Shown: positions 17,814 to 26,691 of the stretch, in pieces
Numbering within the stretch: the first letter of the stretch is position 1
Layout: every line of letters begins with the position of its first letter
Notes under the pieces: model-generated
Seen by the model: the letters and a program-made list of their open reading frames with translations, nothing else
Databases searched by the model: none
Told to the model about the DNA's origin: nothing
Assembly (NCBI GenBank): GCA_946222285.1
Contig: CAMIIP010000002.1
Span: forward strand, 62,001 to 126,000
Source: an uncultured Rothia sp.
GTDB lineage: Bacteria > Actinomycetota > Actinomycetes > Actinomycetales > Micrococcaceae
Length of the DNA: 64,000 nt
Direction: 5' to 3'
Made by a program: the position numbers and the translations under genes

Positions 17814-18212
17814 ATGGGAAAGCAAGGAATGAAGCAGCCGGATGCCTCTGATCGCGGTAACGTTACTGCCGAATTTGTGATGGTCAGCATGCTGGTTCTG
17901 ATGCTCTTTGGTGTGGTGCTACAGATTTCCTTTGCTCTGTATACTCATAACATTCTCATTGACGCAGCTTCCAGCGGCGCTCGCTATGGCACCTTATTGG
18001 ATAGAACAAGTTCCGACGGCGTGACTAGAACTGAGCAAATCATTCAGAATTCTTTGCCAGATATATACCGGACTTCTGTTTCTAGCTCTGTTGTCAACGC
18101 AGAGGGGACACAGGCGCTCGAAATCACGGTTGAGGCAACTCTGCCTGTGGTTGGGCCTTTTGGTTTTGACCAGGGCATGGAAGTGAGTGGGCATGCGATT
18201 ATTCAAGAATAA
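17814..18212 (+). CDS. TadE-like minor pseudopilin
   Basis: 132 residues. The RGNVTAEFVMVSMLVLMLFGVVLQISFALY segment (residues 14-43) is the TadE signature: a short charged leader, Glu at position 5 of the helix, then a single membrane helix, followed by an extracytoplasmic domain (IDAASSGARYGT). Probably a minor pilus component or pilus-length factor. ATG 17829 is an alternative start. Its end overlaps the next gene by 26 bases. Confidence 0.8.
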   Translation: MGKQGMKQPDASDRGNVTAEFVMVSMLVLMLFGVVLQISFALYTHNILIDAASSGARYGTLLDRTSSDGVTRTEQIIQNSLPDIYRTSVSSSVVNAEGTQALEITVEATLPVVGPFGFDQGMEVSGHAIIQE

Positions 18213-18675
18213 GAAAAAAGATTGCACACTCGCAGGCGGCGAACTATCCGAGGAAACACCTTCCGAGCGGGAACTCTCTGATAGGGGGAACGCTATGGTC
18301 GAGTTCTTAGGCGTTGGGTTTATGCTGATGGTTCCCACTATATATTTCTTGCTGGCGGTATTTGCTGTGCAATCAAGCACGATGGCGGCTAATGCCGCGC
18401 CTGATCAGGTTGCACAAACTATTTCTAATCAGCCTCTCGATACGCTCGATACCTCTCTAGCAACTCGCTCGGCTCAATTTGCAGTGAACGATTATGGGGT
18501 TGACGCCAAAAATATGCAAGTACAGGTGAATTGTGGTAGCGACTGTTCGCGCTCTGATTCGGTGAGAGTCGAGGTAACAGTGAATGTTCAGTTACCTTTG
18601 ATTCCCTGGGTCAAAGACGCTTCTTTCGCTAAAGTTTCAGCATCTTCTACGGTCTGGGGAGGGCGGTATCGATAA
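18187..18675 (+). CDS. TadE-like pilus protein
   Basis: 162 residues from GTG 18187 (ATG 18193 is possible). A basic, Lys-rich start is followed by DRGNAMVEFLGVGFMLMVPTIYFLLAVFAVQ (residues 32-62), again the TadE leader plus helix. Two cysteines (NCGSDCSRSD) in the extracytoplasmic domain could form a disulfide. It overlaps both neighbours, which suggests coupled translation. Confidence 0.72.
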   Translation: MGMRLFKNKKKDCTLAGGELSEETPSERELSDRGNAMVEFLGVGFMLMVPTIYFLLAVFAVQSSTMAANAAPDQVAQTISNQPLDTLDTSLATRSAQFAVNDYGVDAKNMQVQVNCGSDCSRSDSVRVEVTVNVQLPLIPWVKDASFAKVSASSTVWGGRYR

Positions 18676-19133
18676 TGATCAAAATGTCTGCACCTTTAGA
18701 GGACGACGACGCAGAGCAGGGGAGTATCATGTTGCTCATTATCGGGTTAGGCGCTGTCTTGCTTCTGCTAGCTACCGTTATTATTGGAATAACTTCCGTT
18801 TATATTCAACAAAAACAGTTGCAGAATCTTTCCGACCAGGTAAGTTCAGCTGCTGCTCAGCGCGTTTCGGGTCTGGGCACAGATTCCGCGCATCCCTATG
18901 TGCAACTCTCGAATGAATCAGTACAAAATACAGTTCAAGAAACTCTCACCTCATCCGGTGCTCATGCGCAATTTCAGAGCTTGACCGTTGGAGCTCCCAC
19001 CGGCGCCGCAGATATAAACACTGCTGAAGTGACGCTCGTGGCTTGCGCGAAAATTCCGATGGTTTCTGTGGTCTTGCCTGGCGGCGTCGAAATTACCGCA
19101 ACGAGTTCCGCGCGTAGTGAGCTACAGCAGTAA
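18675..19133 (+). CDS. TadG-like pilus assembly protein
   Basis: 152 residues. EQGSIMLLIIGLGAVLLLLATVIIGITSVYIQQKQL (residues 14-49) resembles the TadG N-terminal segment and the Rv3654c-type TadE-like protein of actinobacterial Tad loci. Its ATG shares one base with the stop codon of the preceding gene (TAATG). Last gene of the pilus operon; 42 bp before prfB, with no evident terminator. Confidence 0.75.
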   Translation: MIKMSAPLEDDDAEQGSIMLLIIGLGAVLLLLATVIIGITSVYIQQKQLQNLSDQVSSAAAQRVSGLGTDSAHPYVQLSNESVQNTVQETLTSSGAHAQFQSLTVGAPTGAADINTAEVTLVACAKIPMVSVVLPGGVEITATSSARSELQQ

Positions 19134-19175
19134 GTTACAGCGTAAAAACCATCCATCCGTTAGTCTTTAAGAACT

Positions 19176-20291
19176 ATGGCTTCAATAGATTTTCCTGCAG
19201 AAATTAAAACCCTTCGCTCCACCTACGCATCAATCGCTCAGGTGAGTGATATTGAAGCACTCAAAAAGTCAATTTCTTCGCTTTCTCAAGAGGCAGGCGC
19301 CCCTAACCTCTGGGACGATCCTGAAGTTGCCCAGCAGGTTACTTCCCAACTTTCCCATAAACAATCAGAACTTGAACGGCTAACCTCGCTTGAAGAGAGC
19401 ATAGATGATGTAGAAGCGCTGGTCGAACTAGCAGAAGAAGAAGGCGAAGAGGAACTTCTGTCAGAAGCTGCCAGCGATCTCGCAAAAATTCAAGAAAAGC
19501 TGGCTGACCTAGAAGTGATTACGTTGCTTTCGGGGGAGTACGATCAGCGTGAGGCTGTTGTAACAATCCGCTCGGGAGCCGGGGGAGTGGACGCCGCAGA
19601 TTTCGCAGAAATGCTACAACGGATGTATTTGCGGTGGGCAGAAGCTAACGGCTATACAACAAAAATTTTAGATACTTCCTATGCCGAAGAAGCTGGGCTC
19701 AAATCAACAACCTTTGAGGTGCAGGCACCTTACGCTTTTGGAAGGCTTTCCATCGAAGCAGGAACTCACCGGCTGGTTCGCATATCCCCATTCAACAGCC
19801 AGGGCAAACGGATGACCTCTTTCGCCGCTGTTGAGGTGATACCGTTGATTGAGCAAACAGACTTTATCGACATACCGGATACGGAAATCAAAGTCGATGT
19901 TTTTAGAAGCTCAGGTCCGGGCGGTCAGTCCGTCAACACTACTGATTCGGCAGTAAGACTCACTCACCTTCCCACAGGCATCGTGGTTTCCATGCAAAAC
20001 GAAAAATCACAGATTCAAAACAGAGCTGCTGCCCTGCGAGTACTTCAATCCCGGTTATTACTTCTGAAAAAAGAGCAAGAAGACGCCAAGAAGAAAGAAC
20101 TCGCCGGTGATGTTAAAGCAACCTGGGGAGATCAAATGCGATCTTATGTGCTGAATCCTTACCAGATGGTCAAAGATCTGCGTACAAATTACGAAGAGGG
20201 TAGTCCCTCGGCTGTATTCGACGGTAAACTAGATGGCTTTATTGACGCTGGAATCCGCTGGCGCGCCTCCAAACGAAACGAACAAGATTAA
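19176..20291 (+). CDS. prfB: Peptide chain release factor 2
   Basis: 371 residues; RF2 reads UGA/UAA. The SPF tripeptide that recognises the stop codon is present in RISPFNSQGKR near residue 204, and the catalytic GGQ in SGPGGQSVNTTDSAVR near 248. The gene is read in one frame, without the autoregulatory +1 frameshift of many bacterial prfB genes. It is followed 14 bp later by smpB; the ftsE-ftsX pair commonly found between them in actinobacteria is absent. Confidence 0.96.
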   Translation: MASIDFPAEIKTLRSTYASIAQVSDIEALKKSISSLSQEAGAPNLWDDPEVAQQVTSQLSHKQSELERLTSLEESIDDVEALVELAEEEGEEELLSEAASDLAKIQEKLADLEVITLLSGEYDQREAVVTIRSGAGGVDAADFAEMLQRMYLRWAEANGYTTKILDTSYAEEAGLKSTTFEVQAPYAFGRLSIEAGTHRLVRISPFNSQGKRMTSFAAVEVIPLIEQTDFIDIPDTEIKVDVFRSSGPGGQSVNTTDSAVRLTHLPTGIVVSMQNEKSQIQNRAAALRVLQSRLLLLKKEQEDAKKKELAGDVKATWGDQMRSYVLNPYQMVKDLRTNYEEGSPSAVFDGKLDGFIDAGIRWRASKRNEQD

Positions 20292-20305
20292 GAAAAATAC
20301 AGAAG

Positions 20306-20794
20306 ATGGCTACTCAAAAGAAGAAAAAAGAAGATCCCAATAACAAGGTGGTTGCCTCTAACCGCAAAGCACGCCACAACTATAACATCGTAGAAACCTA
20401 CGAAGCAGGATTACAGTTGCTAGGTACCGAAGTGAAGTCACTGCGCGATGGAGGTGTTAACATCACCGATGGTTTCTGCCAGACTTACGGCAACGAGTTG
20501 TGGCTTGAGGGAATCAACATTGCCGAGTACGGGCGAGGTTCGTGGACTAACCATGCCGCTCGGCGTCGTCGAAAATTATTGCTCCATCGCTCTGAACTAG
20601 ACAAAATTAATCAGAAGCTTAAGGAGAGCGGTTATACCGCTGTCCCTCTGAAAATATATTTCACTCAAGGAAAAGCCAAAGCAGAAATCGCTCTTGCCAC
20701 CGGTAAGCGTGAATATGATAAGAGACAGGCATTGCGAGAACGTCAAGACAATTTAGAAGCAGCTCGTGCCATGAGATATAAAAATCTTGGCTAG
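20306..20794 (+). CDS. smpB: SsrA-binding protein SmpB
   Basis: 162 residues. The SmpB core is clear: VASNRKARHNYNIVETYEAGL, GTEVKSLRDG and the basic C-terminal tail region KREYDKRQALRERQ. SmpB binds tmRNA and mimics a codon-anticodon pair to rescue stalled ribosomes. Its partner ssrA lies 675 bp downstream, after one membrane-protein gene. Confidence 0.96.
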   Translation: MATQKKKKEDPNNKVVASNRKARHNYNIVETYEAGLQLLGTEVKSLRDGGVNITDGFCQTYGNELWLEGINIAEYGRGSWTNHAARRRRKLLLHRSELDKINQKLKESGYTAVPLKIYFTQGKAKAEIALATGKREYDKRQALRERQDNLEAARAMRYKNLG

Positions 20795-20817
20795 CTTCAG
20801 CAGGAGAGAAGAAAACA

Positions 20818-21330
20818 GTGTCTGAAAATCCTTTTAGTAGCAATACTCCCTCCAGTTCTACGGAGAATAACGCCAGCTCAAACGGTATGCAGTATAGCGG
20901 TTCAAACCAATACCAGACATACGGCAATAGCTCTTCGCCCTACAACAACGCCTCAGCCTATAGAACACCTTATGGTGCTCCTGCGGCTAACGTACCCGGG
21001 GCAGGTTTAGGTTTAGCCGCGATGATTCTTGGCATCATTGGTATAGTTACGTGCTGGTTTGGTATCGGCGGTTTAATCGGACTCATTGGTCTTATTTTAG
21101 GTATTGTTGCTCTAGTTAAGCTCAATAAAGTACCTGGGACAGCAAAGGGTAAGGCAATTACCGGTATCGTTACCAGCGCGATATCACTGTTGATTGGTAG
21201 TATTACCAGCATCTTTCTGATAGCCGTTATGGCTAGTGCACTTGATAGCTACAGCGAATGCTCCCATCTGGTCAATAATCAGAGCGCCTATAACCAGTGC
21301 ATCGGTGACTACGTAGATTCTGCTTTCTAA
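20818..21330 (+). CDS. DUF4190-type small membrane protein
   Basis: 170 residues from GTG with AGGAG upstream. Residues 1-60 are Ser/Asn/Tyr/Pro-rich and disordered. Two glycine-rich membrane segments follow (GLAAMILGIIGIVTCWFGIG and GLILGIVALVKL), then a third (ITGIVTSAISLLIG). The C-terminal part has two Cys residues (SECSHL, QCIGDY). DUF4190 proteins are widespread, of unknown function, and recur near 21,959 here. Confidence 0.75.
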   Translation: MSENPFSSNTPSSSTENNASSNGMQYSGSNQYQTYGNSSSPYNNASAYRTPYGAPAANVPGAGLGLAAMILGIIGIVTCWFGIGGLIGLIGLILGIVALVKLNKVPGTAKGKAITGIVTSAISLLIGSITSIFLIAVMASALDSYSECSHLVNNQSAYNQCIGDYVDSAF

Positions 21331-21345
21331 AATTCTAAAAATTTT

Positions 21346-21375
21346 TTGGCATAACTGGTTGCGAAGAGGTAGACT
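21346..21375 (+). promoter_or_regulatory. Likely ssrA promoter
   Basis: TTGGCA (21346-21351), 18-bp spacer, TAGACT (21370-21375). This would give a precursor with a leader of roughly 85-90 bases before the mature tmRNA 5' end. Confidence 0.5.
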
Positions 21376-21469
21376 AGAAAGTCCCGTTTATATTGGTCCT
21401 GTAGATAAATTTAGGCTTTATCAGGCAGATAACTTTATAACATCGGGAAGCTCTTTGAAAAAAGAATAT

Positions 21470-21837
21470 GGGGATGATCGGTTTCGACGATGTGAGTTGA
21501 GACAGGTGAAGCGTGCCGAGGATGTAGAGGACACTCGTTAATAACCTCTGCAAAACAATAAGTGCAAAACAAAATCGCACTGACTTCGCACTCGCTGCCT
21601 AAGCGCGAGTCCAGTCTGTCGGCCTGAGCTTGCCTTTGGCTCAGTTTCCCGGCATCAATTTAAAAGGCCACTGCTTTATGCTCTCGTCGTAGGAGCGTAA
21701 GGGACTTTTATACGAATAGGTTTGGCGGCATATGTGTTTGCGCAAGTGCCGAAGCCGAAAACACCATTTCGTAAACTACGCACGTAGAAGCCCTGACAAT
21801 GCCACATCGGACCGGGGTTCGATTCCCCGCATCTCCA
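21470..21837 (+). ncRNA. ssrA: tmRNA (ssrA)
   Basis: The 5' end GGGGATGATCGGTTTCGAC and 3' end GGTTCGATTCCCCGCATCTCCA form the tRNA-like acceptor (GGGGATG/CATCTCC with one G-U) and T arm. The resume codon is GCA at 21564. The reading frame 21564-21602 encodes the degradation tag A-KQNRTDFALAA then TAA. CCA is not encoded (CGG follows). Confidence 0.96.
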
Positions 21838-21843
21838 CGGATT

Positions 21844-21874
21844 ACCCTCTGCTCTTTTGAGCAGAGGGTTTTTT
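21844..21874 (+). terminator. Intrinsic terminator of ssrA
   Basis: Perfect 11-bp stem accctctgctc / gagcagagggt with a tttt loop, followed by a run of T. Confidence 0.9.
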
Positions 21875-21958
21875 GTCTTAATGCCCCATAATGAGTGAAG
21901 TCTAATACACTGTGTGAAGACACAGAATTTCCTACTGGCAGAGAAGGAAGCAACCCCC

Positions 21959-22390
21959 ATGACAACCACAAATTCGGTTCCACCTACTATGGCACAGCAA
22001 CACCAACCGCTAAATCCTGAGGTATCGCCTCAGGCAGGGGTTCCCATTGCCTATAGAATTCCAGACCAGTATCGGAGAAATTTTGGTGCGCACCCAGTAG
22101 ATCGCAGAGGGAACGCCTATTTTCTAGCGGTAGGGGCTTTTTCTTCCTCTGTCCTGTCGTTATTAGCCGTATTTTTTCTTGCTTTTATAGCCACAGGAAT
22201 CAGTCTTGTTCCCGCCGTTCTCGGCATTGTTCTGGGTATTATGGCTTTGCATCGGCTAACCCCTGATGCTCCTATGCACTTTCAAACAAGTGCCCGCAAC
22301 TATGCGATTTGGTCCATTATCACCGGAGCCATCGGGGTTATTTTGAGTATAGGAATTCTTTTACTATCGGTGTGGATGGTGTTTAGATAA
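21959..22390 (+). CDS. Small membrane protein, DUF4190-like
   Basis: 143 residues from ATG 21959, which has an AAGGAAG ribosome site; GTG 21914 is a weaker alternative. A Thr/Pro/Gln-rich start is followed by a basic stretch (PDQYRRNFGAHPVDRRGN) and two long hydrophobic segments (residues about 60-95 and 115-140). The GIVLGIMALHRL element resembles the DUF4190 protein upstream of ssrA. Function unknown. It stands alone between ssrA and the convergent hisN. Confidence 0.65.
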   Translation: MTTTNSVPPTMAQQHQPLNPEVSPQAGVPIAYRIPDQYRRNFGAHPVDRRGNAYFLAVGAFSSSVLSLLAVFFLAFIATGISLVPAVLGIVLGIMALHRLTPDAPMHFQTSARNYAIWSIITGAIGVILSIGILLLSVWMVFR

Positions 22391-22489
22391 ATCAGCGAAA
22401 GCTCTAAACTTTAACGGAAGCTGTAGCTCCTCAACGGCGTCGCAAAACCCTGGCTCTCGCCGGTACTAATAACAAAACCCACGTAAGAG

Positions 22490-23278
22490 CTAGATACCTA
22501 CGTAGGTAAGAGCTTGATCATGAAGTACCGTATTGGTTGCAAGAGCATTGCCACCGTGGGGACCAACTTCTCCGGTCAGAGAGGTTAGCTTTCCACCGGC
22601 TTCTTGAACAATCGGTACCAGCGCAGCGATATCATAGAGTTGCAGGTCGGGCTCTGCAGCAATGTCTACGGATCCTTCAGCCACCATGCAGTAGGACCAA
22701 AAATCTCCGTAGGCACGAGTGCGCCAGACTTCATCGGTTAAATCAATAAATCGATCCCGCACTCCGAGGTTCTTCCATCCTGAAAGAGAAGAATAGGAGA
22801 GCGATGCATCAGAAATTTGATCAACTCCAGAAACCGTAATTCGTTTAGCATTGGCAAGGGAACGACCGGTGTAAGCACCTGTTCCTTCTGCAGCCCACCA
22901 ACGTCGGTTGAGCGCAGGTGCCGAAACGAGTCCAACAACGGGTTTGCCATGATCTAAGAGAGCAATCAGAGTTGCCCAGACAGGGACGCCGCGGACAAAG
23001 TTTTTGGTGCCGTCGATAGGATCAATGACCCACTGTCTGGGCGATGAGCCGGTTTCTCCAAACTCTTCACCGAGAATAGAATCGCGAGTACGCACGCGAG
23101 AAAGCTGACTTCGAATGAGTTGTTCAGCTTCACAATCGGCGTCGGTTACCGGGGTGAGGTCAGGCTTTGTGCTAACCGTAAAGTTTTGAGCCTGAAATCG
23201 AGTGAGAGTCAGCCGATCCACGCTGTCAGCGAGAATATGCGCGAGGCGAAGGTCATCGGTGTAAGAATTTGTATGCAC
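22490..23278 (-). CDS. hisN: Histidinol-phosphatase, inositol-monophosphatase type
   Basis: 262 residues from GTG. Metal and phosphate motifs of the IMPase family are complete: GEEFG near residue 82, WVIDPIDGTKNFVRG near 94-108, and AYGDFWSYCMVAEGSVDIAAEPDLQLYDIAALVPIVQEAGG near 190-230. The FVRGVPVWATL variant and the neighbours rsgA and aroA point to the actinobacterial histidinol-phosphate phosphatase HisN. Other IMPase substrates cannot be excluded by sequence. Confidence 0.82.
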   Translation of the reverse strand: MHTNSYTDDLRLAHILADSVDRLTLTRFQAQNFTVSTKPDLTPVTDADCEAEQLIRSQLSRVRTRDSILGEEFGETGSSPRQWVIDPIDGTKNFVRGVPVWATLIALLDHGKPVVGLVSAPALNRRWWAAEGTGAYTGRSLANAKRITVSGVDQISDASLSYSSLSGWKNLGVRDRFIDLTDEVWRTRAYGDFWSYCMVAEGSVDIAAEPDLQLYDIAALVPIVQEAGGKLTSLTGEVGPHGGNALATNTVLHDQALTYVGI

Positions 23279-23320
23279 AGGTACCTGTTTCTGCTCAGAG
23301 AGGGATGGGTAGTGGGGTGG

Positions 23321-24409
23321 TTAATCAACGATTCCGAGTTCTTTTTCGCGATCAATCTCATTGTTTTCCGCAACTCCTAGAAGCTTTCGGAGAGAGTCTA
23401 AACGAGCGGGTCCTGCATTACCGGCTTTACCCTCGGATACTAAGCGAGCAATTCCACAACCCACTGCGTGAGCGGAGTGCGTGCAACCTTTGGGGCAGGC
23501 GGCACTGCTTGGGGCTAATTCGGTAAAGGCAGCCACAATATTTTCTTCGGGTATATGAGCTAATCCAAACGAACGGATGCCAGGGGTATCAATTACCCAG
23601 GTGCCCGCTACAGAGTCTGCTGGATGAAGCGCTACAGCAGATGAAGACGTATGCCGTCCACGCCCCGTCACTGCATTGACGTGCCCGGTGTTTCTTTGAG
23701 AGCCAGTGAGCGCATTGACCAAGGTCGATTTGCCAACTCCTGAATGTCCCAGTAACACCGATATTTCGCCGTTCAGCATGGTGCGAATTGGGTCTACGAG
23801 AGATTTGGTGAGTCCCTGCGATCCATCTTCGCTTGGCGCTCGTCCATCGCTGGCTTCGGAGAGTACAATGCGTAGCCCTGATTCTTCATAGTAGTTTTCG
23901 AGCTCAACGGGCTGCTTGAGATCTGTCTTAGTAATACAGAGTATCGGCGTTATCCCCGCATTGAAAGCAGCAACAATCGAACGGTCGATAAACCCCGTTC
24001 TGGGTTCGGGATGTGCTGCGGCAACCACAATGAGTAGTTGAGTAGCATTGGCGACGACGACGCGCTCGTAAGGGTCAGTGTCATCGGCACTGCGCATGAG
24101 AACGGTGTCACGCTCTGTAATTTTCACGAGTCTGGCTAAAGAACCGTCGCGACCGCTAGTATCGCCTACCAGCCCTACGAGATCTCCTACAACTACCGGG
24201 TTGCGGCGAAGCTCTTTGGCTCGTACTGCGGTTACTTCACGCGCGGTAGATTTACCTTCGTCAATGACTGCGGTGTATCGTCCACGATCTACCGTAATAA
24301 TTCGCCCTATTTCTGCGTTGTCATAGGTGGGGCGGTCTTTGGTTCGGGGGCGAGAGCCTTTTTTGTTAGGACGCACACGGATGGCGGATTCATCCCATTG
24401 TCTATTCAT
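23321..24409 (-). CDS. rsgA: Ribosome small-subunit GTPase RsgA
   Basis: 362 residues. An N-terminal OB fold is followed by a circularly permuted GTPase domain, with G4 TKTDL (near 161) before G1 GHSGVGKSTLVN (near 222) and G3 DTPGIRSFGL (near 273). A C-terminal zinc knuckle follows (CPKGCTHSAHAVGC). It assists 30S maturation. The last residues of aroA overlap its start by eight bases, so the two are probably co-transcribed with hisN. Confidence 0.92.
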   Translation of the reverse strand: MNRQWDESAIRVRPNKKGSRPRTKDRPTYDNAEIGRIITVDRGRYTAVIDEGKSTAREVTAVRAKELRRNPVVVGDLVGLVGDTSGRDGSLARLVKITERDTVLMRSADDTDPYERVVVANATQLLIVVAAAHPEPRTGFIDRSIVAAFNAGITPILCITKTDLKQPVELENYYEESGLRIVLSEASDGRAPSEDGSQGLTKSLVDPIRTMLNGEISVLLGHSGVGKSTLVNALTGSQRNTGHVNAVTGRGRHTSSSAVALHPADSVAGTWVIDTPGIRSFGLAHIPEENIVAAFTELAPSSAACPKGCTHSAHAVGCGIARLVSEGKAGNAGPARLDSLRKLLGVAENNEIDREKELGIVD

Positions 24410-25814
24410 GGGAGGTGCTTTCTGCGAAATTCGTTAACATTTTCTTCCACATATCGGGGAAATCGGGCAGAGTTTTACTGGTCGTCGCAATATTTTCAAT
24501 CACGGTATGCTCGACGAGCAAGCCAATGATTGCTGCAGCAGTCGCCATGCGGTGATCATCATAGGTATGAACGAGGTCTCCCCGATGAGCCGGTGCTGAG
24601 ATTGTTAATCCATCAGTAGTTTCGTGAGCTTGACCTTTGAGACGATTTATTTCCATGGAGAGAGCAGCCAAACGGTCGGTCTCATGACCGCGCAGGTGGG
24701 CTATTCCGCTGAGTTTACTAGGAGAACGGGTGAGAGCGCAGAGGGCGGCTACAGTAGGAGCTAACTCACCGGCTTCAGAGAGGTCCAGTTCAATTCCTGA
24801 GGAGAGAAATTTCTGGCGGTCAGCTGATCCGGTCACGGTCAAACCATTCTGGTTGTGACTAACGGTTGCACCGAAAAGAGGCAAGATTTTTCTCCAATGG
24901 TCTCCTCCCTGCGTGGTTGACTTCGGCCAATCTGGGATAGTGACCGTTGCGCCTAGCGCGGTAGCTGCGGCAAGAAATGGACCGGCATTGGATAGATCAG
25001 GCTCAACCGTGGTTTCGAAACCGGGAAAAGAGGTAGCCGGAACAAACCAGCTGGAGTCGCCCCGAGATTCGACCATGATTCCCACCTCGCGCATCACAGC
25101 TAGAGTCATCTCGACATGGGGTAAAGAGGGAATAGACGGACCACGGTGATGGATAAGGAGTCCACTCTCAAAGGCAGCTCCCGCTAGCAAAAGAGCAGAG
25201 AGAAACTGCGAAGATCCTGATGCGTCAATAGTAATTTCTTGAGCCAAGATATTACCTGATGATTCAAGGGTGAAAGGAAGCGACTGTTCCTGTGGATTGA
25301 TAGTAGCTCCGAGATCTCGTAACGCCTGAATTACCGGAGCCAGCGGGCGTTTGCGAGCGTGTGGATCGCCGTCGAAAGTGAATTGTCCGGCCAGGAGCAG
25401 GGCAAGGGGAGGAACAAAACGCATCACTGTTCCCGCTAATCCACAATCAATCTGCACGTTGTGATACGTATACGTAGAGGAACGTTTCAGAGGAATAACA
25501 CGTAAATCGGGACCAAAGGGGCTTTCCGTCTCAATTTCTTCGATTTTTACCCCTAAAGCTGTCAAAGCCTGAATCATGAGAGCTGAATCCCGGCTGTGCA
25601 GGGGAGCATGAAGTACTGACGGAGAATTCGCGATAGCTGCCAGCACCAGATAGCGATTGGTGAGGGACTTCGATCCGGGAATACGAACCGTTGTAGACCC
25701 TCCGGGGGGTATCGTTCCAGCAAAAGGAGCAATCCAATTGCCCTCAGCTACGATATGGTGAGGGTTCTCTGTTGCTGGGGATGAATGAGTTGAAACCACT
25801 GTGTCCTTACACAT
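24402..25814 (-). CDS. aroA: 3-phosphoshikimate 1-carboxyvinyltransferase (EPSP synthase)
   Basis: 470 residues. PGSKSLTNRYLVLAA (near 46-60), DCGLAGTVMRF, GDPHARKRPLAP and TYDDHRMATAAAIIGL are the substrate-binding signatures of AroA, which joins shikimate-3-phosphate and phosphoenolpyruvate in the chorismate pathway. In-frame GTG codons a few residues in (VVSTHSS) are alternative starts. First gene of the leftward aroA-rsgA-hisN group. Confidence 0.95.
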   Translation of the reverse strand: MCKDTVVSTHSSPATENPHHIVAEGNWIAPFAGTIPPGGSTTVRIPGSKSLTNRYLVLAAIANSPSVLHAPLHSRDSALMIQALTALGVKIEEIETESPFGPDLRVIPLKRSSTYTYHNVQIDCGLAGTVMRFVPPLALLLAGQFTFDGDPHARKRPLAPVIQALRDLGATINPQEQSLPFTLESSGNILAQEITIDASGSSQFLSALLLAGAAFESGLLIHHRGPSIPSLPHVEMTLAVMREVGIMVESRGDSSWFVPATSFPGFETTVEPDLSNAGPFLAAATALGATVTIPDWPKSTTQGGDHWRKILPLFGATVSHNQNGLTVTGSADRQKFLSSGIELDLSEAGELAPTVAALCALTRSPSKLSGIAHLRGHETDRLAALSMEINRLKGQAHETTDGLTISAPAHRGDLVHTYDDHRMATAAAIIGLLVEHTVIENIATTSKTLPDFPDMWKKMLTNFAESTSHE

Positions 25815-25864
25815 TGCTACTATTTTCTATAAATCGTTTGAGAACTATTCATCAGTTTACGCAA

Positions 25865-25905
25865 TAAAAAGAAGCCTCGCCCGGAAGGGACGAGGCTTCT
25901 CGCAA
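25865..25905 (-). terminator. Terminator of the DoxX gene
   Basis: Stem gaagcctcg (25871-25879) / cgaggcttc (25891-25899) with an 11-base loop. On the minus strand it is followed by a T-rich tract (tttttattgc). Confidence 0.85.
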
Positions 25906-25918
25906 TCAGAACATTCTT

Positions 25919-26431
25919 TTAGTGCTTAATAATGTCTTCTGATTTTTCTTTGATGTCTGAGGTGATCTGGCTTGATTTTTTGGCAACTTTATTACCAAAT
26001 TTGTTAGCGCGCCAAGCCAATGAGGGATTTCCATCGGTATCTACAGCAGTGATAGCAATAGCACCGAGCAAAGAACCGTGAGTTAAAGCTGAACGAGTAC
26101 GTGCTTTTTTTGCTTCTGCAGTAGTTGCTTCGGTAGCTGCATATTCAACATAAGCGTTGGTCGCGCCGGTAGCCAGTAGAACGAGTGAAGAGAAGCGGGG
26201 CAACTTGCCTAGGGCAAAGAGCGAACCTGCAAGAACCTGGGCTCCCGCTAGACCCTGACCCAATAACTTTTCCTGACCTTTCAAAGCGCTAAGCTGCGGA
26301 TTAGACTTAGCCGCTACATCGATAGCCTTTTTCAAGTGGCTAAAATCTTCAGCATTCTTGAGACGATCAATACCCGAAAGAACAAAGCTTGAAGCGAGTA
26401 GAGGGCGTGCTAATTTACGAACCAGTGACAT
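25919..26431 (-). CDS. DoxX family membrane protein
   Basis: 170 residues after a strong GAAAGGAAG ribosome site. RPLLASSFVLSGIDRLKN at the N-terminus is the DoxX signature, followed by GAQVLAGSLFALGKLPRFSSLVLLATGATNAYV and a third hydrophobic segment near 115-130. The last 30 residues are Lys/Ser-rich. DoxX proteins are small four-helix membrane proteins linked in some actinobacteria to thiol-redox stress. It is divergent from sigR, which makes such a link plausible here but unproven. Confidence 0.85.
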   Translation of the reverse strand: MSLVRKLARPLLASSFVLSGIDRLKNAEDFSHLKKAIDVAAKSNPQLSALKGQEKLLGQGLAGAQVLAGSLFALGKLPRFSSLVLLATGATNAYVEYAATEATTAEAKKARTRSALTHGSLLGAIAITAVDTDGNPSLAWRANKFGNKVAKKSSQITSDIKEKSEDIIKH

Positions 26432-26542
26432 AACTTCCTTTCAGCTAGCGCAAACCAGCCATATAGTAGGTGAACTTACTTTATATAATGGTAAGCACAC
26501 AGATGGAATTTGTCATGTGCAGACGCGCTACCATCAAAAAAT

Positions 26543-26568
26543 GGAATAAATGTGCACAAACAATTGTT
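26543..26568 (+). promoter_or_regulatory. SigR-type promoter upstream of sigR
   Basis: GGAAT (26543-26547), exactly 18 bp, then GTT (26566-26568): the consensus recognised by actinobacterial SigR/SigH. It lies 124 bp before the sigR start and implies that the factor activates its own gene. Confidence 0.75.
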
Positions 26569-26691
26569 AATTAAGCACACCGTGGAGAAGACCAGCTGAA
26601 TGCCAAACGGCGCTCGCTTGCGTTTTACCAGATAAGATTTCATATAACCAGCTCAAAATAATCATTATTTCCCATGTAAGGAATACGCTGA

